From: Chelonoidis abingdonii
Lineage: Eukaryota > Chordata > Testudines > Testudinidae
Length of the DNA stretch: 64,000 nucleotides
Direction: 5' to 3'
Assembly (NCBI RefSeq): GCF_003597395.2
Contig: NC_133777.1
Span: 62,701,487-62,765,486, forward strand
The notes under the pieces are model-generated. The model was not told the DNA's origin. It did not search any database and saw nothing but the letters and a program-made list of their open reading frames with translations. The translations under genes were made by a program, and so were the position numbers. This document shows, piece by piece, positions 33,827 through 47,209 of the stretch. The stretch's first letter is position 1. Each line of letters starts with the position of its first letter.

Positions 33827-34404
33827 TGTCACAGAGTGAACTGGCCCTTTGAAAGGGTCCTGAGTTCAACTTCACCTGAGACTAACTTTACCTCAGAGCA
33901 AGGGAGGGGGGAGTCACATGATGGGATCATATGACTAAGAACAAGGCCTTCTGGGGAATATAAGTGTAGCCTGAGGTCACACTGAGATTGTTCTGGCACC
34001 TGTATGGTAGAGAGAAAAACAGCAGGGAGGAGGGGGAAGTTTCAAGTTCTTCCAGGCAGAAGGCCTGGCATACAAACCTGCAGAAGGTTGTTGAGGGACA
34101 AGTCTTGGATGAGGAGTCTGTGGTGGAAAAGAAGCCCCCACCTAGAATGGCCCACAAAGTATTGAGGCAGGGCTATGCATGCTGAAGCCTGTTATAAACT
34201 GAAAGGACTAATTGAGCCTGGGGAAGAGGGCTGTATGGTTTTGAGTATAATTGTGTATGGTAGTAAACCAGGCCCAGAAGGGGAGTGGTACCGTGAAAAC
34301 ACAGTGAAAATCACTGTGGTGATCTGATCGATGTGACATGAAAGGTAAATTGAGCTTGCAGAGGAACCTAAAGCTGGACTGGATGACCCTGGGGTCCTGT
34401 TACA
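33827..34404 (+). mobile_element. Solo LTR with 5-bp target duplication
   Basis: A 578-bp LTR starts TGTCACAGAGTGAACTGG and ends GGTCCTGTTACA. It is flanked by TTGAG (33822-33826) and TGGAG (34405-34409), a 5-bp duplication with one mismatch. GGGAATATAAGTG near 33955 is the likely TATA region. No internal coding sequence adjoins it. The TGTCACAG...TTACA ends resemble those of the LTRs at 17643 and 63511, suggesting related Gypsy-like or retrovirus-like families. Confidence 0.7.
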
Positions 34405-35284
34405 TGGAGTTTCACCAAGAATAAATTTGGTGCAAAATTTGGACTAATCTGAATTTGTAAATTATTGGGAGATGTCTTTAGGCCATCTGTCAAAAAATAT
34501 AGGGCCCAGTCTTGTCCAATTCTGAACGTCTTCTGGAAGGTGCCCTCAAATCTCACTAAAAGTAATGGGAGCTGAAGGCACTCAGATCCTTGTGGGATCC
34601 AGCCCTTATCACAGGAATGGCTGAGTGTCTGATGTGAAGTTTTTGGAGATACCTGCTGGAAGGCAAATAGAGTTGAAGGGCAGGGTGACATAGATGGTGA
34701 ACAGTTCTTTCCCGCTTAATTTCCAAGTTACCTTTACAGGTAGTGGGTCCATTTTATTTGTTGTTGCTTTGGGGAAATAGACTCCTCTAGCTTCTGTTCA
34801 GACAATATATAAGACATACCATTAAGTAGTGAAACTTATTTGCACCCACCACGTCATCTACTCTTTCATTCAAAAACTTGAAAGGCTTCTTCTTTTTGAA
34901 CTACCTTCCTTTCATTGGGCTCTGTGTTGTGCTACTGAAGTCACTGAGAATTTTGCCATTGAGTTTGATAGGATCAGGATCAGAACCATTATGACAAATT
35001 CAATGTAAATGCATGAACTGGGCATGTTGGCTACCAAGGGAATGGTGTCCCCTGATACTGAAAGTCACTAGGCTTACAACTGAGTCAGAATGGAATTGCT
35101 GCATGATAATTAAGGGCTAGTGTAGGATTTTTTCTGTGTTAATATTGAGATTATATTGACTCTAGAGCAGAAAATCCAGTTTCAATCAAGCATCCCAGTG
35201 TAAAAGGCCCACTGCCTCAAAAAGAAAATGCAAACACAACAGCTATGGATTTGCCTATATAGTGGGGCAACTCACACCAACATG
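34405..35284. other. Intergenic with fragments of small palindromic repeats
   Basis: TATAGGGCCCAGTCTTGTCC (34499) and CCATTGAGTTTGATAGGATC (34958) look like pieces of the CATTGACTTCA miniature family. No gene was recognised. Confidence 0.4.
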
Positions 35285-35390
35285 TTGCACACTATGGCCT
35301 GTGTAGACCCTGCTGATGCGCACTAAAAGTTCCTTAGTGCACGTGCACTATGTTAATGTGCAGTAGGGAACTTTTAGCATGTGCCATAGG
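35285..35390. repeat. Palindromic miniature repeat
   Basis: GCGCACTAAAAGTTCC (35318-35333) and GGAACTTTTAGCATGTGC (35367-35384) form the inverted arms, with GTGCACGTGCAC in the middle. The 5' part GTGTAGACCC is typical of miniature DNA transposon ends in this genome. It directly abuts the hAT element at 35392. Confidence 0.6.
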
Positions 35391-35391
35391 A

Positions 35392-37956
<2,565 letters not shown>

Positions 37957-38040
37957 TTTTTAATTTTAACTCTTGCACTTGATTTTTGTACTATTTACTA
38001 CTTTTTGCTTGGGGCAGCAAAACACCTAGAGCCAGCCCTG
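37957..38040. mobile_element. 3' end fragment of the 32566-type hAT element
   Basis: GCTTGGGGCAGCAAAACACC and AGAGCCAGCCCTG at the right end match the right end of the element at 32566-33116 (GCTTGGGGCGACAAAAAAGCC ... GAGCCGGCCCTA). Only the 3' end is present here; no matching left end was seen nearby. Confidence 0.65.
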
Positions 38041-38440
38041 GCTCTGGCAGGGGTGCAGGCTCCGGGGTGGGGCCAGAAATGAGGAGTTCAGAGTGTAGGA
38101 GGGGGCTCCAGGCTGAGGCAGTGGGTTGGGATGTGAGAGGGGTGCGGGCTTTGGCTGGGGATGCGGGTACTGGTGTGGGGATAGAGATGAGAGGTTTGGG
38201 GTGCAGGAGGGGGCTCCGGGCTGTGGGGGTAGAGCTGAGGGGTTTGGAGTATGGGAGGGGGCTCCAGGCTGGGGCAGGAGGTTGGAGTGCAGGGAGGTGG
38301 GGTGAGGGCTCCAGCTGGGGGTGCAGACTTGGGGTGGGGCTGGGGATGAGGGGTTTGGTGTTCAGGAGGGTGCTCTGGGCTGGAATTGAGGGGTTTGGAG
38401 GGTAGGAGGGGGCCAGGGTTGGGACAGGGGGTTGGACGTG
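38041..38440 (+). repeat. G-rich minisatellite with alternating spacing
   Basis: A GAGGGGTTTGGAGTGCAGGA-type unit followed by GGGGCTCCGGGCTG occurs at about 38080, 38189, 38238, 38348 and 38388. The spacing is therefore about 109, 49, 110 and 40 bp. CTCCAGGCTGGGGCAG and GGGGTGCAGACTTGGGGTGG segments fill the longer periods. The 139-codon frame at 37986-38405 is a Gly/Arg/Val-rich artefact of this repeat. Confidence 0.75.
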
Positions 38441-38840
38441 GGTCGTAGTCTAGGGCACAGGCTCCAGGCAGTGTTTACCCCTAGCAGCTCCCAGAAGCAG
38501 TGGCATGTCCCCTATCCAGCTCCTACATGGAGATGCAGCCCAGCAGATCTACGCACTGCCCTGTCTACAGGTGCTATCCCTGAAGCTGCAGTTCCTGGCC
38601 AATGGGAGCAGTGGAGCTGGCTCTTGGGATGGGGGCAGCATGCAGAGCCCCCTGGCTGCCCCTATGTGTAGGGAGCTGGAACAGGGACATGCCGCTGATT
38701 CCAGGAGCTGTGCAAAGCCACACAGGCAGGGAGCCTGCCTTAGCCCCACTGCGCTGCCAACCAGACTTTTAATGGCCCCATCAGCGGTTCTGACTAGAGC
38801 TGCCAGGCCTGGTCAAAAACTAAACACCTGGCAACCCTAT
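38441..38840 (+). repeat. GC-rich 3' part of a non-autonomous DNA element
   Basis: The stretch continues from the minisatellite and ends ACACCTGGCAACCCTA, with GACTTTTAATGGCCCCATCAGCGG upstream. I recall this as the right end of an abundant turtle element whose other end reads TAGGGTTGCCA. The left end was not found, so the copy is partial. Open frames 38432-38876 are composition artefacts. Confidence 0.5.
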
Positions 38841-40754
38841 AAGACAAAGCAAAGCCATGTCATATTAAAGATCTAACTTAAAACTCTCATAAGAAAAAAA
38901 ATAATGTAGACTGAAATTTGTTTCTTGAAGAGTAGTCATCAAGCATACATGGCTATTTCCTTTTTCAGAACTCTCTGCCAAAACACTTATGTCCAGTTTC
39001 TGGGAAGTAACACTACCTCAATACTCTCTAATTAGAGAGGTTAAGGTAGAAATCATATGCTTTTCCTGCTTGCAACAACTTCCCTAAAATAAAATAAAAA
39101 TACAGCATTTCTCCCAAGACTGTACGTTGCTTGCGTGTTAATAAAAGAAATTGTAAGATTGTTTAACAGTGCCATCTGAATATTTATATGTTTATCATTA
39201 ACATTTCCATTAACTTCAGTTCCAGGTAAATAGTGTGTAATAATGATATTCACTGATAATACCAAGCCTTGAAAAAAATAGGAGGGGGAAATTATTTCCA
39301 GTTTGGAATACAATGAAATTTTAGAGCTAGTGAAAGAATGCTGTACTTCAGAGGAAGGACTTTCCCTGTTTTTCCACCTCCAGATAATCAATTGTGTCTG
39401 ATGTGTAACCTACCTACTGTGCCACTGTGCTTGTGCAATGAAAGATTATTGCTGCTAGTTTAAGGTGTATACAGATGACTCATCCTTTTTTTCAGGCAAG
39501 CCAAATCTTTATATACCTGTAATTGAGCTCCCGTGCAGTTCTCTGCTTCCATGAGCCTCACCCTGTGTCGTCATTCATCCACGTTAGACTTCAATTTTCT
39601 GTTTTGAATCAGTATCCAATTATGCATGCCACCTCATCTGCCAAAATGATCCATAGAAGAGAGCATACAATGCTTCCATATGAGCTGGTCCAGAGCAAGC
39701 GGATGGTGTGGAAAAAGGTAATCTAAGGTAATCACATGTGTATCACAAGTGAATTCTTGAAAAAGGAAAAAAATGAAAATGCTAATTCCCCATGACTTGT
39801 GATATCAAGCAGCCCTGTCAGAGATCTTGAAAGTCCGTCAGTTTATCCACACTCATGCTTGATTTTAGAAGTGAGATGATAGTATAGCCTAGTGAGAACT
39901 AAAAATAGTCACACTGCAGACTACAGCTTCTGTCAAGCTATTTCCAAACTGTGAGTTTCTGGAAATCCAACAAGAGCACTTACTTACAAATGGCTAAAAG
40001 AGAGTGTGATTGATATACATCTTCCTTTGTGACAGTGAAAATCAATGCTTGAAGAATATGGGGCCTGATCAAGTGAGGGTGCTGAGCAGCCTCAGCTCTC
40101 ATTGAGTTCAATGAGCATTGAAGGCATTTAGCATCATATACCTTCAGGCTCTCAGTCATGTGGCCAATGGGAACTGCAGGAGCACTTAGCACTTCAAAGA
40201 ATCTGGCCTTGGGTGCACAAAAACAAACAAACAAACCTTCTGTTCATAAACTGAGGCAAAGTGTGGAGTCAAGGAAATTCTTTTTGACAAGTGATAAATT
40301 CCACTGTGTTGGGGGTGCCATTACTGTATTGTAAGTTAAACCTCTCTTTAGCTTGCCAAGGCGAATTACATCTGTCATCAGAAAGTGCAAGTCAGAAAAG
40401 AAACAAATTTATGAGAGCACTTGGAATAAAAGATTCATCGGCTGCCAGTTTATTAACTCCTAGAAGTGAGTTTTTGGAGGTGATAACTTGACAATAGTTA
40501 TATATTTTGATTGGCTAAGGAGGGTCAAACTGCAGTAAATTTAAGTGATAAACAATTTGGTAATGATTGCATGAGAAGATAAACAGCTTGTAGATCAATA
40601 CATACAAAGGTTGCATGCCAGGCCATCTATTGATTCAGCCTGGGCAGTTCCACTTACTTCCATGAAAAACATTTAACACAAATTTTATTATTTATATTTT
40701 TTTAAGAAAGAAAACAAAACCCAAGACAGGGAATGGTGGTGCCTTAGAACCTGA
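38841..40754. other. Intergenic, no recognised gene
   Basis: AT-rich with no gene recognised. Positions 40058-40215 (GGGGCCTGATCAAGTGAGGG ... TCTGGCCTTGG) look like a diverged GGCCTGAT miniature element. A short (AAAC)n tract lies near 40221-40236. Confidence 0.45.
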
Positions 40755-40860
40755 GCTTCCAGTCTTTTACACAGGTTCCATGCTGGTGTAACTCAATTGA
40801 CTTCCGTGGAGTTACACCAGGGAAAACTGATGTAATGAATGGAGGAACAGGGCCCTAGAC
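40755..40860. repeat. Palindromic miniature repeat, GTTACACCAG family
   Basis: GCTGGTGTAACTCAATTGAC and GTGGAGTTACACCAG form an internal inverted pair around TTGACTTCC, and the right end reads GGAACAGGGCCC. This is the widespread reptile miniature family with ends GGGCCTGAT/GGGCCCTG. Confidence 0.6.
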
Positions 40861-40861
40861 C

Positions 40862-41040
40862 AACATTTTCAAACACGGGTGCCTAAAATTAGGCTCTTAA
40901 ATCCATAGTTAGGAATCACAATGGAGTGGCCTGATTTTCAGAAATGTTGAGGACCCACAAATCCCACTGAAGTCAGTGGGAATTAGAGATACTCTGAACC
41001 TTTGAAAATCAGAACAATATTCAGGTGTGTAAATATGGAT
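40862..41040. repeat. Palindromic miniature repeat, TTTTCAAA...GTGCCTAAA family
   Basis: CATTTTCAAACACGGGTGCCTAAAATTAGG ... GTGGCCTGATTTTCAGAAATG is followed by CACTGAAGTCAGTGGGA and CCTTTGAAAATCAGAACAA. This is the order of a nested palindrome in which the second half repeats the first on the other strand. The right half is shortened here. Confidence 0.6.
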
Positions 41041-41048
41041 TTAAAATA

Positions 41049-41233
41049 CACTCTACCCTGATATAACGCGACCCGATATAACACGAATTCGGATATAACG
41101 CGGTAAAGCACTTCTCTGGGGGGTGGGCTGTGCACTCTGGTGGATCAAAGCAAGTTCAATATAACGCAGTTTCACCTATAACAGGGTAAGATTTTTTGGC
41201 TCCCGAGGACAGCATTATATCAGGGTAGAGGTG
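41049..41233. mobile_element. Miniature Tigger/pogo-type element with TA duplication
   Basis: A 185-bp element has ends CACTCTACCCTGATATAACG and, on the other strand, CACCTCTACCCTGATATAAT. The inverted repeat is about 21 bp with two or three differences, one an indel. It is flanked by TA on each side (41047-41048, 41234-41235), as for Tc1/mariner and pogo transposons. The subterminal GATATAACGCG motif recurs four times inside. It has no coding capacity. Confidence 0.85.
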
Positions 41234-41900
41234 TACTAACTTTAATTACCCAAGTTTGAAAGTATTGATTTCACCATCTCCATATATACATACATCAGAA
41301 CTGTGTCTATCCAGTATGCAGAGCGATCTCGTAAACAATATTTTATATCTGTAACTACAGGATGACTTTGTCACTCTTTCTGACATGGGTCTAGATTCCA
41401 GGAGGTCATGAGCTGTGCTTGTGTTAGGATCCAGGGACAAGGGAAAAGGTGGATCTAAGCTAGTTTTCTGCTCCCCATGAGCCTGAGATTGACCCTCAGC
41501 GTAACTGAGAGAAGCCTAAAGACTTCTACACTGTCCCCTAGGGACTGCTACCCTGGCTGGGGTTCACCAAGGAACAGTGTGCTCTGGCCTTGTTCCCAGC
41601 CATGCTCCTGAACATAGAACCTTTCCTGTGCCTTAATGGGAGGTAGAGTGAAGCAAGTGGTGGAATGCTGGCTACACTAGTTTTATACCTCTCAAAGATT
41701 TCTCTATGTCAGGGGAATCCAGTTAGGGCAACTGTCCACCCCCATTGTGCCACTGCAGTGGTACAAATAGCACAGGATCTGGCCCATTTTGTATCATAAT
41801 TTTCAAAAACAAATAACACTTGACCAGAGAGCTCTGTTCACTTTTTGTCACCTTAGAAAGACTTTCATCTGAAGTGTTATGACCACATTTAACTTCTTGT

Positions 41901-42020
41901 AAAGGGCCCTGTTTTGTAACTTACTCATGTGAGTAGTAATTTCAGTGGGAGAGAAATGTATAAACTGCTCACATGATCAAAATTCCCATTTACTTCAGTG
42001 GGAGCAGTATTGGGCCCTTT
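41901..42020. repeat. 120-bp palindromic miniature repeat
   Basis: The ends AAAGGGCCCTG and ATTGGGCCCTTT are inverted copies. The interior has GTGAGTAGTAATTTCAGTGGG and CCCATTTACTTCAGTGGGAG in near-inverted order. It completes a run of small elements between 40755 and 42020. The unannotated gap 41236-41900 shows no gene. Confidence 0.6.
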
Positions 42021-43157
42021 ATGGATGCATAGGTAAACTAGGACACAAACTACTTAAAATACTGTTATAAATTTACTATTATCCAGAATAAATCTATTTA
42101 GGTTTATACTGTACAAAGAATAAATATAAGAATATGATGATAAATGTTTCTAAGTTAAAAACCAAATGAAAAGGATGAAAAGGATGCCAGAGATATTGAT
42201 TGTGGGATTTGTGGGATTTTCTAATAAAATATTCCCCTAAAATAACTTTTTCCCATTCCTTTCTATGAAGCAAAATGTCACGATTTCGCCATTTTCAGTA
42301 GTACTATACTGATCAGCCAGCCTGTTTGCCCATCCACCATACTACAGTGTCACTTGCAACTCTTGGAAAATGTGCTCACATGTGTTGCAAAAGTAATCAA
42401 TAGAGCTGGTTGAAATTTTGCAGATGGGAACAAAAAACAATTTAAAAGTGCTGCTTAGAAGAAAGCAAAATGCCCCACAAAATCATATTTACTTCTTGAA
42501 ATTTCTCATTTTTTCACGCAAATTCTATTTGTCTTCAAAACTTTGATTATTTTGGGAGGTAGGCGGGAGAAGAGGAATTGTGCAGAAAAAATAATCTTTT
42601 TGGTCACTCTGACACTGATAATTGATGATCTGTAACTTGAGACTGAAAACTGAGTTTTGTCATGTTTCCATGTGATGTTTCATGACTGGATGAGGCTACC
42701 TATATATACTGGGAGAGTGTGCAATCAGTTCAGTTCATGGGCATGTCACAGAGGGTGAATCAGTGCTCTCTTTTGGGACAGGCCTTGGAGCTAGGCTACA
42801 GAATGTCTGACTGACTGCTTGTGGGATTGTCTCTTGGGCTGCTGAGCTATAAGTCTCCTGAGTTCACTCCAGTCTCTGGGTAGAGGGAATGGATGAGGGC
42901 TGGTGTTTGTCTCACTGATCACTGCAAAATTTGTAGCTTCTTGGCTAGTGTTTTTGATAAAAAGGAGTTCTTCAAAGGCCTTACACATTGTGGGGGTGTC
43001 TGACAGCTACTGGAGTCCCCTGTAGGATTGCCAGACTGTCCTCTGCCTGTAGAATATTTGTGGGGAGGGAACAGGGATTTGAGGCTGGTATTTCTGATAC
43101 TGAACATTGCAGCTACGCTCCTTCAAAAACCCCTTATCCTCTTTCAGAGCTATCCTC
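42021..43157. other. Intergenic, no recognised gene
   Basis: Positions 42405-42600 (GAGCTGGTTGAAATTTTGCA ... TTCTCATTTTTTCACGC) resemble the A/T-rich miniature family of 24948-25640. A TATATATACTGGGAGAGTG near 42702 could be an LTR promoter remnant, but no LTR ends were found. Open frames 42791-43258 lack motifs. Confidence 0.4.
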
Positions 43158-43160
43158 TTA

Positions 43161-45158
43161 GGCCTGGTCTACACTACGCGTTTAAACCGAATTTAGCAGC
43201 GTTAAACCGATTTAACCCTGCACCCGTCCACACAATGAGGCCCTTTATATCGATATAAAGCGTTCTTTAAACCGATTTCTGTACTCCTCCCCGACGAGAG
43301 GAGTAGCACTGAAATCGGTATTGCCATGTCGGATTAGGGTTAGTGTGGCCGCAAATCAACGTATTGGCCTCCCGACGGTATCCCACAGTGCACCATAGTG
43401 ATCGCTCTGGAAAGCAATCTGAACTCAGATGCACTGGCCAGATAGACAGGAAAAGCCTCGCAAATTTTTGAATTTCATTTCCTGTTTGCCCAGCGTGGAG
43501 CTCTGATCAGCATGGGTGGCCATGCAGTCCCAAATCCAAAAAGAGCTCCAGCATGGGCCGTACAAGAGATACTGGATCTGACCGCTGTATGGGGAGACAA
43601 ATCTGTTCTATCACAGCTCCATTACAGAAGACGAAATGAGAAAGCATTTGAAAAAATCTCCAGGCTATGATAGACAGAGCACAGCACAGTGCATGGTGAC
43701 AAGCATAACGGAAAGCCAAAGACAAATGATGCTCATGGAGGAGGGAGGGATACTGAAGGACTCAGCTATCAACATCCTCAGTGCCAAAAAGCAATTTGCA
43801 TTCTTGGCTGAGCTCCAGATCCTGAAGGTAAAAAACATTTTCCTATGGGTGTTCAGGTAATGTCAACTATTACGCCCTTGCCCACCCCTAAAGAAAGGGG
43901 AAAATTTTGCCTTTTTCAAGTCACCGCATGTCTACTGCAATGCTGTTGGTAGGGCTGCTGCAGCGCTGAACACAGCATCCCCTTGCCAGTGATCATAGTC
44001 GGTACAATAAAGACTGCCACGCATCAGCATCAGCAGCCCGTGTAGTGCTCCTGATGGCCTCGGGCGGAGAGTTGGCGCCGGGGCGCGCCTGGGTAAAAAA
44101 GAATGAACTCCCATCATTCCTGGCAAGATGGTACAGAATGGCTGGTAACCCGTCTTCACATAGCAACTGGAGGCGACCATCGAGCCCTATCATGCTAAGA
44201 AAGATACTGTACTGCCTGGACCATCATATAGCACGCTGCAGGCTAATCCTCCCCCTCCATTTTATCTCACTTAAAAGAGTCAGTGTGCTATTTCCTGCAT
44301 TCTTATTTCTACACACAAAATTAGGGGGACACTGCCATGGTACCCAGAGGTGGGGAGAAGGAAGCAATGGGGGTAGTGCAGGGCATCCTAGATGGCAATG
44401 CACATCATTATCTGCGGGATATCGGGGGCTCTGACAGTCGGAGCCTGGCTCTCGGTTCTCTAGTACACTGCCCAATCTAGGCAGACTGACTCTATTTTGT
44501 AAACAAAATTATAGAAGAATGACCCAGGAATCAGTTCCCATTTTTGTCACATCACCCCGGGCCCCACCCTCAGCGAGGCAGCATGGAGCACCCATAAGCC
44601 AGCAAGAGAACAGAACGACAGATAACCGTCATCTCATCAACAATTTAGCAAATGGCATGCAGACCAGGCAAATAGGGATGTAACCACTGCTGATCTTGCA
44701 AAGCAAATGAATGCTTGTGCTAGACACTGCAGTACCACACTGTCAGCAGCATCCAGTACACATACGGATGACATCGACAAGGCAAAACAGCTCCATGGTT
44801 GCATGCGTATGGCGTCTGCCAGGGCAATCCAGGAAAAAAAAGGCGCGAATGATTGTCTGCCGTGCTTCACGGAGGAAGGATTGAGTGAGACATACCCAGA
44901 ATCACCCGTGACACTGTTTTTGCATTGGGATCTCAACCCAGAATCCAATGCGAGGGAGACTGCGGAACAGGGATAGCTACGGAATAGCCATCCACAGTGC
45001 AACTCTCCGGAAATACACGGCTAGCCTCAGCACAATGGACGCACACCACCGAATCAAATGTTGCTTTAAGTGTGGCTGCATGCACTTGACTTTATACAAT
45101 CTGTTTTACAAAACCGGTTTATATAAAATCGGAATAATCCCATAGTGTAGACATACCC
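43161..45158. mobile_element. Full-length non-autonomous Harbinger with perfect TTA duplication
   Basis: A 2.0-kb element has ends GGCCTGGTCTACACTACG and, on the other strand, GGGTATGTCTACACTATGGG. It is flanked by TTA at 43158-43160 and 45159-45161. Subterminal AAACCGA and ATCGATAT motifs repeat at both ends. A degraded Myb-gene start is recognisable near 43520-43700 (ATGCAGTCCCAAATCC, TGTATGGGGAGACAA), but it has frameshifts and no transposase follows. It would have depended on an autonomous Harbinger. Open frames inside (43507-43860, 43932-44475, 44637-45145) are shadows. The three Harbinger copies here share the GTCTACACTA end. Confidence 0.9.
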
Positions 45159-45239
45159 TTACTCCAGAAGTTGAGCAACTCCATATCATGATCTCTATGG
45201 CTGAGTCCAGGAGCAGCAATGCCTGCTCTCATTATACTG

Positions 45240-45535
45240 GGGCCACATCTACATTAGATGAACTATAGCAGCATAGCTATGGCACTGTAGCTATGTCGGC
45301 ATAACCCCATAGTATAGACACATCTTACAGCAATGAAAGGGATTTTTCCTCCCCAAGAAATGGTAGTTAGGTTGATGGAAGCATTCTTCAATCAACCTTT
45401 CTGCATATACACCAATGGTTAGGTAGGCCTGGCTACAGAACTCAGGGGGGTGGATTTTTCACACCCCTGAGCCTTTAGCTATGTAACTTAAATTATAAAA
45501 GTATACCAGGCCTCTATGTGGACCTGGAGAGGTTG
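45240..45535. mobile_element. Miniature element of the TCTACA...CATAGCTATG family
   Basis: GGGCCACATCTACATTAGAT, CAGCATAGCTATGGCACTGTAGCTATGTCGGCATAA and AGTATAGACACATCTTAC are followed by TTTTCACACCCCTGAGCC and TTAGCTATGTAACTTAA. The block order matches the family of 19462 and 57640, with central duplication. Boundaries are approximate. Confidence 0.6.
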
Positions 45536-45566
45536 ATGGGAACTGAACCTGGGAAGGGAGGAAGAT

Positions 45567-45746
45567 GAACATAAGAACAGCCATACTGGATCAGACCAAA
45601 TGTCCATCTAGCCCAATATCCTGTCTTCTGACAGCAGCCAAAGCCAGGTGCCCCAGAGGGAATGAACAGAACAGGTAATCATCAAATGATCCATCCCCTG
45701 TCGCCCATTCCCATATTCTGGCAAACAGAGACTAGGTACACCATCA
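45567..45746 (+). repeat. CR1-like interspersed repeat fragment
   Basis: GAACATAAGAACAGCCATACTGGATCAGACCAAATGTCCATCTAGCCCA is followed by GGTGCCCCAGAGGGAATGAACAGAACAGG and CATTCCCATATTCTGGCAAACAGAG. I recall this as one of the most abundant turtle repeats, attributed to a CR1-type 3' region. No coding sequence is included. Confidence 0.65.
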
Positions 45747-46760
45747 AGGAAACTGGGGAAGAGGGCTGGTAGCTCTCTGGGGACATTGCAGCACCCCTCA
45801 ACCTATGGAGGTGGCTCCACAAGGTACTGGTCCCTAATTCCTGGCCCCTCTAATATGTGTCTCTCTGCTCCTCCCCTCCCTCCCCCACACCTTTGTAGTG
45901 ATTTCAGGAAGTCAAATTTGGCTTCCCTGCTATCAAAGAGAAATGGTCTCAGTGGGTAGAATGCAGCCCTCTCCCTCTACTGCCCCTGGGTTATTAATAA
46001 GATGCAATTGCTTTTCCCACCCCATCACCACTTTCCCTCTCCCCTTGCCCTCATCTCTCCCCCTTGGGGTTTATTTTATTATTTTTGGTTTGGTTTTGTT
46101 TGAGAGTTTTGTGCCTATCAGAGGACCTTTTCTTTCTTTCCCCTGCCAACCAACACACTGAGGAATCCACTACAAAACGACCACTCTGGGACTTTCTGTT
46201 CTAAGTCGAAATGATGAAATTTCATTCAAGTTGAACCTAAAATGTTGCACTTTTCCCTTTTGAAAGTCTTCTCTTTGCAACCATGAGAATTTTTTATTTT
46301 GCACAAAATTATGAAGCCTCAACACTTCCATTTCAGAATAAAAATTATTTAAATTTTTGAAATTTTTCACACACTTGATATTCTGCTCCTCAACATGCTC
46401 AAGTCATCACAGCCGAGCGTAGCATGGAAGAAGATTGCTAGTAATTTAGCTCAACACATATATCTTGCAAAGCCTTGAACTAACAAAGGATGGATAATAA
46501 TCAGTGGCCAGAAATATACTTGTATTTTGAATGTGTATTACTCTGATACTACTCCACAATATCTGGAGTAGAAAAAAATGTGTAATGGAGATAGTAGGGC
46601 TGAAATGTGAATTGTAAAATGCTAGGGAATAAGGCCAACAATAGTACCACAAGTATCCACATGTAGCAGTGGAAAGAGAAGGCTTATTTTCTTTTTAAAA
46701 TTATTTTATTATAGTGACAGGTGTCCATACCTTTTCATGAGAAAGTCATAGCAGACAAAG
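45747..46760. other. Intergenic, no recognised gene
   Basis: A pyrimidine-rich part lies at 45860-46150. Positions 46180-46370 look like the A/T-rich miniature family (GTCGAAATGATGAAATTTCATT). No gene was recognised. Confidence 0.4.
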
Positions 46761-46914
46761 CAGCAAAGAGTCCTGTGGCACCTTATAGACTAACAGACGT
46801 ATTGGAGCATGAGCTTTCGTGGGCGAATACCCGCTTGGTTGGATGTATTCACCCACGAAAGCTCATGCTCCAATACGTCTGTTAGTCTATAAGGTGCCAC
46901 AGGACTCTTTGCTG
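46761..46914. repeat. Near-perfect foldback, 70-bp arms, Penelope-type termini
   Basis: The arms 46761-46830 and 46845-46914 are inverted copies with a single mismatch (46824/46851) and a 14-bp loop. Each arm contains the phrase CCACGAAAGCTCATGCTCCA and TCTGTTAGTCTATAAGGTGC, the terminal sequence of a reptile Penelope-like element as I recall it. Element-like sequence (GATCCGACTAACCGGCTA) follows to the right. No reverse transcriptase or GIY-YIG part is present. A transcript would form a long hairpin. Confidence 0.75.
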
Positions 46915-47209
46915 CTTTTAGATCCGACTAACCGGCTATCCCTATGATACATAGCCAACAAAGTGCTTCCATTAATAGTCACATTATGTTATATAGTATC
47001 AAGGAGTCAAATCCCCTCTAGCTAAGCTCCTCGAACCTACACAGTCAGAATATGTGTTGCTCTAAGTTTATTGATGTCATAATTCATTTGCCTGCTGAAA
47101 CGAACAGCTAGCTCCTGAATTCTGTCATTGACTCAAGGTTCTAACAAACATATGCACATCTCACTCTGTTTAATGCTTTTTCTAAAATGATCAGTACTAT
47201 CAAGCGTCA

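Noticed and set aside
37986..38405. Gly/Arg/Leu-rich 139-codon frame
   Set aside because: It is the translation of a G-rich minisatellite.
43507..45145. Multiple frames of 65-129 codons
   Set aside because: They lie inside a non-autonomous Harbinger element. Only the decayed Myb-gene start near 43520-43700 has a recognisable origin, and it is frameshifted.
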